Shown here: in pieces, positions 1 to 6,321 of the stretch
Layout of the letters: each line of letters opens with the position of its first letter
How positions within the stretch are numbered: position 1 is the stretch's first letter
Source of the DNA: Paracoccaceae bacterium
Lineage (GTDB): Bacteria > Pseudomonadota > Alphaproteobacteria > Rhodobacterales > Rhodobacteraceae
Direction of reading: 5' to 3'
Length of the DNA: 8,022 bases
NCBI GenBank assembly: GCA_003561595.1
Contig: PWWF01000323.1
Coordinates: 1 to 8,022 of the forward strand
Notes under the pieces: generated by a model
Databases searched by the model: none
What the model saw: the letters and a program-made list of their open reading frames with translations, nothing else
Told to the model about the DNA's origin: nothing
Program-made: the position numbers and the translations under genes

Positions 1-1549
1 AATCGGTGGACCCGGCCAGCGCGTCATTGGGCCGTTTCATGCCGTTTTCCATGAAATACATACCTGCCGCCTGCAGGTCCTTGGACGCGGCCTTCAGCGG
101 CGTCAGAAACCCGTCCAGCCGCTCATCACCCGAATTCTCCTTGATGAAGCCTTTCACCAGATCAAAGAACGCCATGACGTGCTTGCCACCATCGGCGGCC
201 AGCTTGCGGCCGACCAGATCCAGCGCCTGAATACCGTTCGCGCCTTCATAGATCATCGCGATCCGTGCATCGCGCGCGAATTGGGACATGCCCCATTCCT
301 CGATATAGCCATGCCCGCCATAGACCTGCTGGGCCTGCACGCTCATCTCGAAGCCCTTGTCGGTCAAAAACCCCTTGATGACCGGCGTCAGCAGCGAGAT
401 CAGGCCATCGGCCTCCTTGTCTTCCATCCGATGCGCACGGTCGATCAGGCTCGCGCCCCACAGGGTAAAGGCCCGCGCCCCTTCGACGAAGCTCTTCTGG
501 TCCATCAGCATGCGGCGTATATCGGGGTGCACCAGCAGCGGATCGGCCGGGCCATCAGGGTTCTGCGCGCCCGTCACGTCGCGGCCCTGCAGCCGGTCCT
601 TGGCATAGGCCAGCGCGTTTTCATAGGCGACGGCCGCCTGCGCATAGCCCTGCAGGCCGACCCCGATCCGCGCCTCGTTCATCATGGTGAACATCGCGCG
701 CATGCCCTTGTGCAGATCGCCCAGCAGATAGCCGGTCGCCTCGTCATAATTCATGACGCAGGTGGCGTTGCCGTGAATGCCCATCTTCTCTTCGATCTTG
801 CCGACGCTGACACCATTACGCGCGCCGGGCGTGCCATCCTCATTCACCAGGAATTTCGGCACGATGAAAAGCGAGATACCCTTGGTCCCCTCGCCCCCGC
901 CCGGTGCCTTGGCCAGCACCAGATGGATCACATTCTCGGCCATGTCATGATCGCCCGCCGAGATGAAGATCTTCTGCCCAGAGATCTTGTAGCTGCCATC
1001 ATCCTGCGGCACGGCCTTGGTGCGCATCAGCCCCAGATCGGTGCCGCAATGCGGCTCGGTCAGGTTCATGGTGCCGGTCCAGTCGAGCGAGACCATCCTG
1101 GGCAGATAGGTCGCCTTCTGATCGTCCGATCCATGCGCCAGAATCGCCGAGATCGCGCCATGGGTCAGGCCCTGATACATGTTCAGCGCCATATTGGCCG
1201 ACACGAAAATCTCGCCCACGGCCGAACCCATCAGATAAGGCAGGTTCTGGCCGCCGAATTCCTCGGGCAGGTCCAGCCCGTTCCAGCCGCCGTCCTTGAT
1301 CTGCTCGAACGCCTCCTTGAACCCCTTGGGCGTGTAGACCACGCCATTTTCCAGACGGCAGCCTTCCTGATCGCCCGACTGGTTCACTGGCGCCAGCGCG
1401 CCCTCGGCCAGTTTCGCGGCTTCATCCAGGATGGCGGCGGTAAAATCCGCCTCCAGATCGGCATAGCCGGGGATGTCGGATTCGGTGATCTTCAGCAGGT
1501 CATGCAGGACGAATTGCAGGTCCTTGGTGGGTGCTGTGTAGCTGGGCAT
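1..1549 (-). CDS. Acyl-CoA dehydrogenase, FadE/DmdC-like, C-terminus cut by the window edge
   Basis: This FAD-dependent enzyme should oxidise an acyl-CoA thioester to the 2-enoyl-CoA and pass electrons to electron-transfer flavoprotein in the cytoplasm (family knowledge). 516 codons are visible. The protein begins [19 protein letters not shown], a typical start for the long subfamily with an extra N-terminal segment. Seen motifs: [12 protein letters not shown] near residues 163-174 (FAD/substrate region), [13 protein letters not shown] shortly after, [13 protein letters not shown], and IYEGANGIQ with the probable catalytic base Glu435. Subfamily members run to roughly 590-600 residues, so about 75-85 C-terminal residues probably lie beyond base 1. 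GGGAG at 1563-1559, nine bases before the ATG, supports the start. The gene follows a MerR regulator by 16 bases and is probably co-transcribed with it. The same subfamily includes 3-methylmercaptopropionyl-CoA dehydrogenase DmdC as well as medium/long-chain fatty acyl enzymes, and sequence alone does not settle the substrate. Confidence 0.95.
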   Translation of the reverse strand, partial: MPSYTAPTKDLQFVLHDLLKITESDIPGYADLEADFTAAILDEAAKLAEGALAPVNQSGDQEGCRLENGVVYTPKGFKEAFEQIKDGGWNGLDLPEEFGGQNLPYLMGSAVGEIFVSANMALNMYQGLTHGAISAILAHGSDDQKATYLPRMVSLDWTGTMNLTEPHCGTDLGLMRTKAVPQDDGSYKISGQKIFISAGDHDMAENVIHLVLAKAPGGGEGTKGISLFIVPKFLVNEDGTPGARNGVSVGKIEEKMGIHGNATCVMNYDEATGYLLGDLHKGMRAMFTMMNEARIGVGLQGYAQAAVAYENALAYAKDRLQGRDVTGAQNPDGPADPLLVHPDIRRMLMDQKSFVEGARAFTLWGASLIDRAHRMEDKEADGLISLLTPVIKGFLTDKGFEMSVQAQQVYGGHGYIEEWGMSQFARDARIAMIYEGANGIQALDLVGRKLAADGGKHVMAFFDLVKGFIKENSGDERLDGFLTPLKAASKDLQAAGMYFMENGMKRPNDALAGSTD

Positions 1550-1565
1550 TCTCTCTCACTCCCGT

Positions 1566-1964
1566 TTATTCGGCGGCCTTGGGGCGATCTGCATTGCGCA
1601 GAACATTCTCACCCCAGGCGAGTTCCTGTTTCAGATCGGCAATCGCCTCATCCAGTTCGGCGCGCTGCTGTTCCATATCGGACAGGCGCTCGCGGGCGAT
1701 GTCATAGGTCTTGCGCAGCTGCTTCAACTCGCTGTCATCGCGGTCATACATGTCCAGCAGCTGGCGGATTTCCTCCAGGCTGAAGCCGAAGCGCTTGCCG
1801 CGCAGAATCAGCTTCAGCCGCGCCTGATCGCGGCGCGAGAACAGGCGGTGCTGCCCGTCGCGTGCGGGAAACAGCAGCTCCTTGGTTTCATAAAACCGCA
1901 GCGTGCGCGGTGTGACACCGAACTCGGCGCACATCTGGCGTATGGTCTTCGTGTCCTCCGACAT
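1566..1964 (-). CDS. MerR-family transcriptional regulator (fatty-acid/acyl-CoA type)
   Basis: A 132-residue DNA-binding regulator. Residues about 8-75 form the MerR winged helix-turn-helix: IRQMCAEFGVTPRTLRFYE, then the wing with R..FSRRDQARL, then KRFGFSLEEIRQLLDMYD. Residues about 78-122 form the dimerising coiled coil (ERLSDMEQQRAELDEAIADL). The only cysteine is in the HTH and there is no C-terminal metal-binding loop, so a metal sensor is unlikely. Proteins with this short architecture often control fatty-acid or branched-chain amino-acid degradation (LiuR-like), which fits the acyl-CoA dehydrogenase 16 bases downstream. The ATG at 1964 is preceded by AAAGG at 1976-1972, inside a small inverted repeat. 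A dyad at 2019-2034 upstream is a candidate autoregulatory operator. It shares about 40 of 64 DNA-binding-domain residues with the neighbouring MerR protein. The ligand is unknown. Confidence 0.93.
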   Translation of the reverse strand: MSEDTKTIRQMCAEFGVTPRTLRFYETKELLFPARDGQHRLFSRRDQARLKLILRGKRFGFSLEEIRQLLDMYDRDDSELKQLRKTYDIARERLSDMEQQRAELDEAIADLKQELAWGENVLRNADRPKAAE

Positions 1965-2071
1965 GAAAGCGCCTTTCTGATCAGGTTGCTCTCAATTCCT
2001 GAACAGAACGTATCAAAGTTGACGTGAAGGTAAAGTTAAACGCCGCGTCACGGGCCGATATGACGCCGCGT
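1965..2071 (-). promoter_or_regulatory. Intergenic promoter region ahead of the second MerR gene and the acyl-CoA dehydrogenase
   Basis: These 107 bases are AT-richer than the surrounding genes. Read on the minus strand, TTTAAC (2040-2035) and TTTGAT (2017-2012) can serve as -35 and -10 elements with a 17-base spacer that almost coincides with the dyad at 2019-2034. Nearer the MerR2 stop, GCGTCA (2045-2050) and TGACGC (2061-2066) form a 6-bp inverted repeat with a 10-base loop, and ACGCCGCGT is repeated directly at 2040-2048 and 2063-2071; neither looks like a standard terminator. The promoter elements are matched by eye only. Confidence 0.45.
2019..2034. promoter_or_regulatory. Candidate MerR-type operator dyad
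   Basis: TTGACGTGAAGGTAAA is an imperfect palindrome: five of eight positions pair between the half-sites (TTxACxTx / xAxGTxAA). MerR-family activators bind such dyads between the -35 and -10 boxes, which is where this one lies relative to the proposed promoter. It resembles in style the TTTACGT/ACGTAAA-type sites described for LiuR-like regulators, but I cannot verify a match to a published matrix. It would control the second MerR gene and the acyl-CoA dehydrogenase. Confidence 0.45.
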
Positions 2072-2446
2072 TCAGTCAGATGTGATCAGACCATCGGCCT
2101 TGGCGCGTAATTTCTGCAGATCCTCGATCGTGCGTTCCAGTTCCTCGGCCTGCGCCTGCAGCGCATCAAGCTGACGGTCGGCCAGTTCGACAAAGGCGCG
2201 CAATTGCGGCTGGGTGCCCTCGGTCTCGTACATTTCCAGCCATTGGCGGATTTCCTCAAGGCTGAACCCGAACCGCCGCCCCCGCATGATCAGCGTCATG
2301 CGCGCCACTTCGCGCGGGGTGTAAAAGCGGTTGCGCCCTTCCTTTTCGGGGCTGAGCAGTTCGATATACTCGTAATATCGCAGCGTGCGCGGCGTCACAT
2401 CGAATTTGGCGCACATCTCCTTGAAACTCAGCCGTGTCGTGCTCAT
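2072..2446 (-). CDS. MerR-family transcriptional regulator, paralogue of its downstream neighbour
   Basis: A 124-residue MerR protein. The frame stays open far upstream, but the ATG at 2446 is chosen because the domain starts immediately after it (MSTTRLSFKEMCAKFDVTPR), GGGAG/GAGAGG lies 4-11 bases before it, and upstream sequence in frame has no MerR character and overlaps the thioesterase gene. Residues about 6-72 are the winged HTH (VTPRTLRYYEYIELLSPE, then RRFGFSLEEIRQWLEMYE). Residues about 80-117 are a coiled coil (LDALQAQAEELERTIEDLQK). No ligand or metal site is visible. It lies 107 bases upstream of the second MerR gene on the same strand and diverges from the thioesterase-MATE operon, so it could regulate either side. 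Regulation of acyl-CoA catabolism is inferred from context only. Confidence 0.92.
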   Translation of the reverse strand: MSTTRLSFKEMCAKFDVTPRTLRYYEYIELLSPEKEGRNRFYTPREVARMTLIMRGRRFGFSLEEIRQWLEMYETEGTQPQLRAFVELADRQLDALQAQAEELERTIEDLQKLRAKADGLITSD

Positions 2447-2581
2447 CCCGCCTCTCCCGGAAAGTGCTGTGACCATAATGCTAGGCGGCCCATAGCAAAG
2501 ATGCAAACGATCAGACGGGTTGCCATTGCCGCGCGTTCCGTCGCAGATAGGGCGACAAAGTGACCGACAGGCCCGCCCCCC
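2447..2581. promoter_or_regulatory. Divergent intergenic region between the first MerR gene and the thioesterase operon
   Basis: This 135-base region must hold promoters for both directions. For the MerR gene a weak candidate is TTTGCA (2507-2502) with TAGCAT (2483-2478), spacer 18. For the thioesterase operon TTGCCA (2520-2525) with GCAGAT (2543-2548), spacer 17, is possible but poor. A short direct repeat, GCAAAGAT (2495-2502) and GCAAACGAT (2503-2511), lies between them and could be a binding site. No copy of the 2019-2034 dyad is visible here. Confidence 0.35.
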
Positions 2582-3013
2582 ATGTCCGACCCCACATCCG
2601 ACCCCACACCGCGCAGCTTTATCAATGCCCTGCCCTTTGCCCATGCGCTGGGCATGGTGCTGGAACATGTGGGCGAGGGGCGTGCGCGCATCTCGATGGA
2701 CTGGGACCCGCGCTTTGTGGGCGACCCGACAACCGGCGTGATCCACGGGGGCGCCGTATCCGCGCTGATGGATACATGCGGGGGCGCGGCGGTCATGTCC
2801 TGCCCCGGTGCGCTGACCACCGCCACGATTGACCTGCGCATCGACTATATGCGCGCGGCCACCCCCGGCCAGCGCATCACGGCCCAGGCGCATTGCTACC
2901 ATGTCACCCGCAATGTGGCCTTCGTGCGCGCCACCGCCCATGACGCCGATGCCGAGCACCCCGTCGCTGCCGCCACCGGGGCCTTTACCTTTACCCGCAA
3001 GGAGGATCGGTGA
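2582..3013 (+). CDS. PaaI-family hotdog-fold thioesterase
   Basis: A 143-residue cytoplasmic hotdog-domain protein expected to hydrolyse an acyl-CoA or aryl-CoA thioester (family knowledge). The signature GVIHGGAVSALMDTCGGAA lies at residues 52-70: His55-Gly56-Gly57 of the loop motif and Asp64, the position of the catalytic acid in PaaI-type enzymes. The following strands ATIDLRIDYMRAATPGQ and CYHVTRNVAFVRATAHD match the rest of the fold. Length is normal for a single hotdog domain. The ATG at 2582 has no clear Shine-Dalgarno sequence (its upstream bases are C-rich), but no better in-frame start is apparent. It is the first of three closely packed plus-strand genes: its TGA overlaps the ATG of the next thioesterase. 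The substrate cannot be told from sequence. Confidence 0.93.
   Translation: MSDPTSDPTPRSFINALPFAHALGMVLEHVGEGRARISMDWDPRFVGDPTTGVIHGGAVSALMDTCGGAAVMSCPGALTTATIDLRIDYMRAATPGQRITAQAHCYHVTRNVAFVRATAHDADAEHPVAAATGAFTFTRKEDR
2999..3006 (+). promoter_or_regulatory. Strong ribosome binding site AAGGAGGA for the second thioesterase
   Basis: AAGGAGGA is close to a perfect Shine-Dalgarno sequence. It lies within the last codons of the first thioesterase and leaves 6 bases to the ATG at 3013, which decides against the GTG at 3010. The first gene of the operon, in contrast, has no evident site, so the second thioesterase may be translated more strongly. Confidence 0.8.
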
Positions 3014-3516
3014 TGCCCCCACCCGAACCTGTCCAAGAGGTCAAGCACCGCCGCGATACCGCCCTGCGCAGGCTGGTCGATGCGATCCCCTATGCCGGGT
3101 TTCTGGGGATCGGCTTTCAGCGCCACGGGGATGAACTGACCGGCGTGCTGCCCTATGACGACATGCTGATCGGCAACCCGGTCCTGCCTGCGCTGCATGG
3201 CGGTGTGATCGCCTCGTTTCTGGAGGTGACGGCAATTGTCGAGCTGAGCTGGGCCATGCTGTGGGAAGAACTGGAATCGGGGCGGCTGACGCTGGACACG
3301 CTGACCGAGACGCCGCTGCGCCTGCCCAGGACGATTGATTTCACGGTCGATTACCTGCGCACCGGGCTGCCGCGCGACGGCTATGCGCGCGCCCGCGTCA
3401 ACCGCTCGGGGCGGCGCTATGCCAGCGTCCATGTCGAGGCCTGGCAGGACAATCGCGCGCGGCTGTTCGCGCAGGCGACGGGGCATTTCCTGATGCCGCA
3501 GCGCGACCATGGCTGA
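3013..3516 (+). CDS. Second PaaI-family hotdog-fold thioesterase, variant catalytic acid
   Basis: A 167-residue single-domain hotdog protein. The family motif ALHGGVIASFLEVTA lies at residues 60-74 with His62-Gly63-Gly64. The residue aligned with Asp64 of the upstream thioesterase is Glu71. Between the central helix and the next strand (TIDFTVDYLRTGLP) it carries about 14 extra residues (WEELESGRLTLDTLTETP) that the neighbour lacks. The C-terminal strands (YASVHVEAWQD, RLFAQATGHFLM) fit the fold. The ATG at 3013 is preferred over the in-frame GTG at 3010 because AAGGAGGA at 2999-3006 is better spaced (6 bases against 3). The start overlaps the upstream TGA and the end overlaps the MATE gene by 8 bases, so all three are probably translated from one mRNA. 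Substrate is unknown; a mixed oligomer with the neighbouring thioesterase is possible but unproven. Confidence 0.92.
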   Translation: MPPPEPVQEVKHRRDTALRRLVDAIPYAGFLGIGFQRHGDELTGVLPYDDMLIGNPVLPALHGGVIASFLEVTAIVELSWAMLWEELESGRLTLDTLTETPLRLPRTIDFTVDYLRTGLPRDGYARARVNRSGRRYASVHVEAWQDNRARLFAQATGHFLMPQRDHG

Positions 3517-4831
3517 CACACCCGCTCTGAGCGACCGGCGCATCCTGAAAATCGCCATTCCCATCGTGCTGGCCAATCTGTCGGTGCCGATCCTTGGCGT
3601 GGTGGATACCGGCGTGGTCGGCCAGTTGGGAGAGGCCGCGCCCATCGGCGCCGTGGGGCTGGGCGCGATCATCCTGGCCTCGATCTACTGGATCTTCGGA
3701 TTTCTGCGTATGGGCACGACCGGGCTGGTGGCACAGGCCACAGGCGCGGGCGATCTCGCGGAAAGCGGCGCGATCCTGACGCGCGGCATCATGATCGGGC
3801 TGGCCGCAGGGCTGGTGATGGTCGCGGGTCAGGTCGGCATTACCTGGGCGGCCTTTCGCATCGCCCCCGCCAGCCCCGAGGTCGAGGCACTGGCGCGCGA
3901 TTATCTGGCCATCCGCATCTGGGGCGCGCCCGCAACGATCGCACTATACGCCATCAATGGCTGGCTGATCGCGACCGAACGCACGCGCAGCGTGCTGGGG
4001 CTGCAATTATGGATGAACGGGCTGAATATCGCGCTGGACCTGTGGTTCGTGCTGGGTCTGGGCTGGGGCGTGCAGGGCGTGGCCATCGCCACGCTGATCT
4101 CTGAAATGACGGCACTGGCACTGGGCCTGTGGCTGTGCCGCGCGGCCTTTGCAGGCGCGCAGTGGCGCGACTGGCCGCGCGTGTTCGACCGGGCACGCCT
4201 GAAACGCATGTGGGTGGTCAATTCCGATATCATGCTGCGCACCATCGCGTTGCAGGCCGCGATGACGGGGTTTCTGTTCGTGTCCGCCGGGTTTGGCGAT
4301 GTGACGCTCGCGGCCAATCAGATCCTGTGGCAATTCATGCTGCTGACAGCCTATGCGCTGGACGGCTTCGCCTTTGCCGCCGAGGCGCTGGTGGGCAAGG
4401 CCGTGGGCGCGAAATCACTGACGATGATGCGCCGCGCGGGGCTGCGCGCCTCTGGCTGGGCGCTGGGGCTGTCATTGGTGATGGCGCTGGGGTTTCTGGT
4501 GCTGGGGCCGCTGGTCATCGACCTGATGGCAACGGATGTCGCAGTGCGCGCCGCTGCGCGGGACTATCTGCCCTTTGTCGTGGTGCTGACCGTGCTGGGG
4601 GTCGCGTGCTACATGCTGGATGGGATCTTCATCGGCGCGACCGGCACGCGCGAGATGCGCAATACCGTCATCCTGTCGGTCGCGATCTATTTCGCGGTGA
4701 TCTGGGCGCTGGTGCCAGTCTATGGCAATGTTGCGCTCTGGTCGGCCTTTGCGCTGTTGAATGTGCTGCGCGGGGTGTTCCTGTGGCTGTTCTACCCCGG
4801 CCTGGAGCGCCGGGTTGCCGCCGCGCAATAA
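3509..4831 (+). CDS. MATE-family efflux transporter, DinF-like
   Basis: A 440-residue integral inner-membrane protein with about twelve hydrophobic helices, the normal MATE length and count (estimated spans near residues 14-35, 46-66, 92-115, 131-154, 162-183, 187-209, 241-262, 270-290, 315-340, 353-371, 386-404, 408-428). The N-terminal helix carries the DinF-type pattern NLSVPILGVVDTGVVGQLG, with Asp33 in the membrane, followed by IGAVGLGAIILASIYW and MGTTGLVAQATGAGD. The second half repeats the arrangement with LDGFAFAAEALVGKAVGA and Asp285. Family members export cationic drugs or metabolites in exchange for protons or sodium ions; the substrate here is unknown. The ATG at 3509 overlaps the preceding thioesterase by 8 bases and has only a weak ribosome site, suggesting translational coupling. 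A hairpin terminator begins at the stop codon. Confidence 0.95.
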   Translation: MADTPALSDRRILKIAIPIVLANLSVPILGVVDTGVVGQLGEAAPIGAVGLGAIILASIYWIFGFLRMGTTGLVAQATGAGDLAESGAILTRGIMIGLAAGLVMVAGQVGITWAAFRIAPASPEVEALARDYLAIRIWGAPATIALYAINGWLIATERTRSVLGLQLWMNGLNIALDLWFVLGLGWGVQGVAIATLISEMTALALGLWLCRAAFAGAQWRDWPRVFDRARLKRMWVVNSDIMLRTIALQAAMTGFLFVSAGFGDVTLAANQILWQFMLLTAYALDGFAFAAEALVGKAVGAKSLTMMRRAGLRASGWALGLSLVMALGFLVLGPLVIDLMATDVAVRAAARDYLPFVVVLTVLGVACYMLDGIFIGATGTREMRNTVILSVAIYFAVIWALVPVYGNVALWSAFALLNVLRGVFLWLFYPGLERRVAAAQ

Positions 4832-4847
4832 GGGGCGCTGCCCCTTT
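4830..4847. terminator. Hairpin terminator between convergent operons
   Basis: AAGGGGC (4830-4836), loop GCT, GCCCCTT (4840-4846) form a 7-bp GC-rich stem beginning in the MATE stop codon. The plus strand continues with only one more T, and the minus strand reads TTATT after the stem, so it may end both the MATE transcript and the pyrD transcript arriving from the right. The U-tracts are short, so it is not a textbook strong terminator. Similar GGGGC-loop-GCCCC hairpins are common after genes in Rhodobacteraceae (general knowledge). Confidence 0.65.
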
Positions 4848-4877
4848 AGCCCCGGCGTGTTAGCGGCCAGAATATGA

Positions 4878-5936
4878 TTACAGCCACTCTTCCCGCCCGG
4901 TGCTGATGACCTCGGAAATGGTCGCGACCCCGTCGCGATCCATCAGATCGAGCAGCCCCTGGTTCAGGCGCGGCACCAGCGACAGCCCCTCATAGACCAG
5001 CCCGGAATAAAGCTGCACCGCCGTCGCGCCCGCGCGGATCTTGGCATAGGCCTGAGCGGGCGTGCTGATCCCGCCCACACCCACCAGTGGCAGTTTCCCA
5101 TCCGTCAGCTTTGACAGGCGCGCCAGCACGCGCGTGGACATATCGAACAATGGGGCACCCGAAAGGCCCCCTTTCTCGTCTGCATGTGCACTTTTCAGGG
5201 ATGGGCGTGTAATCGTGGTATTGGTCGCGATGATCGCATCGACCTGCGCGGCCAGCGCAACATCGGCAAGCTCCGACAACTCGCCCGCATCCAGATCCGG
5301 CGCGATCTTGAGGAAGACAGGGATCGGGCGGGCCAGCGCGTCGCGCGCCTGCATGACGCCGGCCATCAGCGCGGCCAGCGCCTCGGCCCCCTGCAGATCG
5401 CGCAGCGCCTCGGTATTGGGGGAAGAGACATTGACGGTCGCGAAATCCAGATGATCGCCACAGCGCGCCAGCACCTGCGCGAAATCCGCGGCGCGGTCGG
5501 CGCTGTCCTTGTTGGCCCCCAGATTCAGGCCCAGCACCATCCCGCGCGGACGCGCGCGCAGGCGTCCAGCAATGGGCTCGGCCCCGTCATTGTTGAACCC
5601 GAAGCGGTTGATGACCGCGCGGTCCTGCGGCAGGCGGAACAGACGCGGGGGGGCGTTGCCCTCTTGCGGGCGGGGGGTGGCGGCGCCCACCTCGACAAAG
5701 CCGAAACCCGCCCGCGACAGCGCGTCCAGCGCCACGGCGTTCTTGTCGAACCCGGCCGCCAGCCCGACCGGATTGGGCAGATCAAGCCCCGCCAGCCGCA
5801 CCTGCAACCGGTCCGAGGTGACCGGCGCGGGCAGCGGCGCCAGCCCCGACCGCAAGGCACGCAGCGCGAGCCCATGCGCGCGCTCGGGCTCCAACTGGCG
5901 CAGAACGGCCAGCCCGGCGCGTTCCAGCACGCTCAA
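4878..5936 (-). CDS. pyrD: Dihydroorotate dehydrogenase (quinone), class 2
   Basis: PyrD oxidises dihydroorotate to orotate in pyrimidine synthesis, using FMN and passing electrons to membrane quinone. The 352 residues show the class 2 N-terminal helical segment ([20 protein letters not shown]), [13 protein letters not shown] (53-66), the family signature [19 protein letters not shown] (83-101) with NRFGFNNDG, the catalytic-serine motif NVSSPNT (169-175), ATNTT (237-241) and FMN-phosphate motifs GVGGI (286-290) and LYSGLVYEG (309-317). The frame is open to 6062, but that reading runs through the DUF952 gene and adds residues foreign to the family. The TTG at 5936 gives the usual short start (SVLERAGL), has GAGGGG five bases upstream and overlaps the DUF952 stop codon as TTGA, implying translational coupling. 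The GTG at 5930 is the alternative start. Confidence 0.96.
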   Translation of the reverse strand: MSVLERAGLAVLRQLEPERAHGLALRALRSGLAPLPAPVTSDRLQVRLAGLDLPNPVGLAAGFDKNAVALDALSRAGFGFVEVGAATPRPQEGNAPPRLFRLPQDRAVINRFGFNNDGAEPIAGRLRARPRGMVLGLNLGANKDSADRAADFAQVLARCGDHLDFATVNVSSPNTEALRDLQGAEALAALMAGVMQARDALARPIPVFLKIAPDLDAGELSELADVALAAQVDAIIATNTTITRPSLKSAHADEKGGLSGAPLFDMSTRVLARLSKLTDGKLPLVGVGGISTPAQAYAKIRAGATAVQLYSGLVYEGLSLVPRLNQGLLDLMDRDGVATISEVISTGREEWL

Positions 5937-6271
5937 ACCAGCCCCTCGGGGAAAATATGGCCCGACGCGCCCAAGGGCAGCGATTTGTCCCAGACCACAT
6001 CGCTCAGCCGCATCGGACGGTAGAGATGCGGGAAAAGCGCGCCCCCGCGCGAAGGCTCCCACCGCAGCGCATCCCCCAGCGCCTCGGCCTCGGACGCGAC
6101 CAGCACAAGATCACTCTCATCCCGAAAATGGCGCGCGGCGGTTTCCAACACCTGTTGCGCAGTCGAGAAATGAATGAACCCATCGGCGCGATCAACCGGC
6201 GCGCCCAGCGTGCTGCCGTCGCTGCACAGCGCATCCCATTCGGGACGGCGGAAAATCTTGTAGATCAACAT
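5933..6271 (-). CDS. DUF952-family protein
   Basis: A 112-residue soluble protein of family DUF952, whose biochemical role is not established. Family hallmarks are seen: start [23 protein letters not shown] at residues 30-40 with His34, and [19 protein letters not shown] at 69-87 with a second conserved histidine and arginine. No signal peptide or membrane segment is visible. The reading frame extends upstream, but the ATG at 6271 gives the standard family N-terminus; the ribosome site before it is weak (ACGAGA). It lies 50 bases after the stop of a DUF3592 gene, and its TGA overlaps the TTG start of pyrD, so the two are most likely co-translated. The tight coupling says nothing certain about a pyrimidine role. 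Confidence 0.92.
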   Translation of the reverse strand: MLIYKIFRRPEWDALCSDGSTLGAPVDRADGFIHFSTAQQVLETAARHFRDESDLVLVASEAEALGDALRWEPSRGGALFPHLYRPMRLSDVVWDKSLPLGASGHIFPEGLV

Positions 6272-6321
6272 GGATCTCGTCTTGCCCAATGCACCGCGCC
6301 GCGTCAATGGCGCGTGCGCTG

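Noticed and set aside
179..1783. A 534-codon open frame on the plus strand
   Set aside because: It lies antisense to the acyl-CoA dehydrogenase and runs into the antisense of the MerR gene. Its translation is rich in Arg, His and Gln with no recognisable domain, a usual by-product of GC-rich codon use on the opposite strand.
2447..3022. Upstream extension of the first MerR gene to a start at 3022
   Set aside because: The added residues are antisense to the first thioesterase and do not resemble any MerR N-terminus; the ATG at 2446 has a ribosome site and gives a standard start.
5184..6023. A 279-codon open frame on the plus strand
   Set aside because: It is antisense to pyrD and the DUF952 end. 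The composition (Arg/Gln/Gly/His-rich, low complexity) and absence of a ribosome site mark it as a shadow.
5937..6062. Upstream extension of pyrD to a start at 6062
   Set aside because: It lies entirely within the DUF952 gene in another frame and is not like PyrD N-termini.
6295..6314. Inverted repeat CGCGCC / GGCGCG between the DUF3592 and DUF952 genes as a terminator
   Set aside because: The stem is only 6 bp with an 8-base loop and has no T-tract on either strand; in DNA this GC-rich such repeats are expected by chance.
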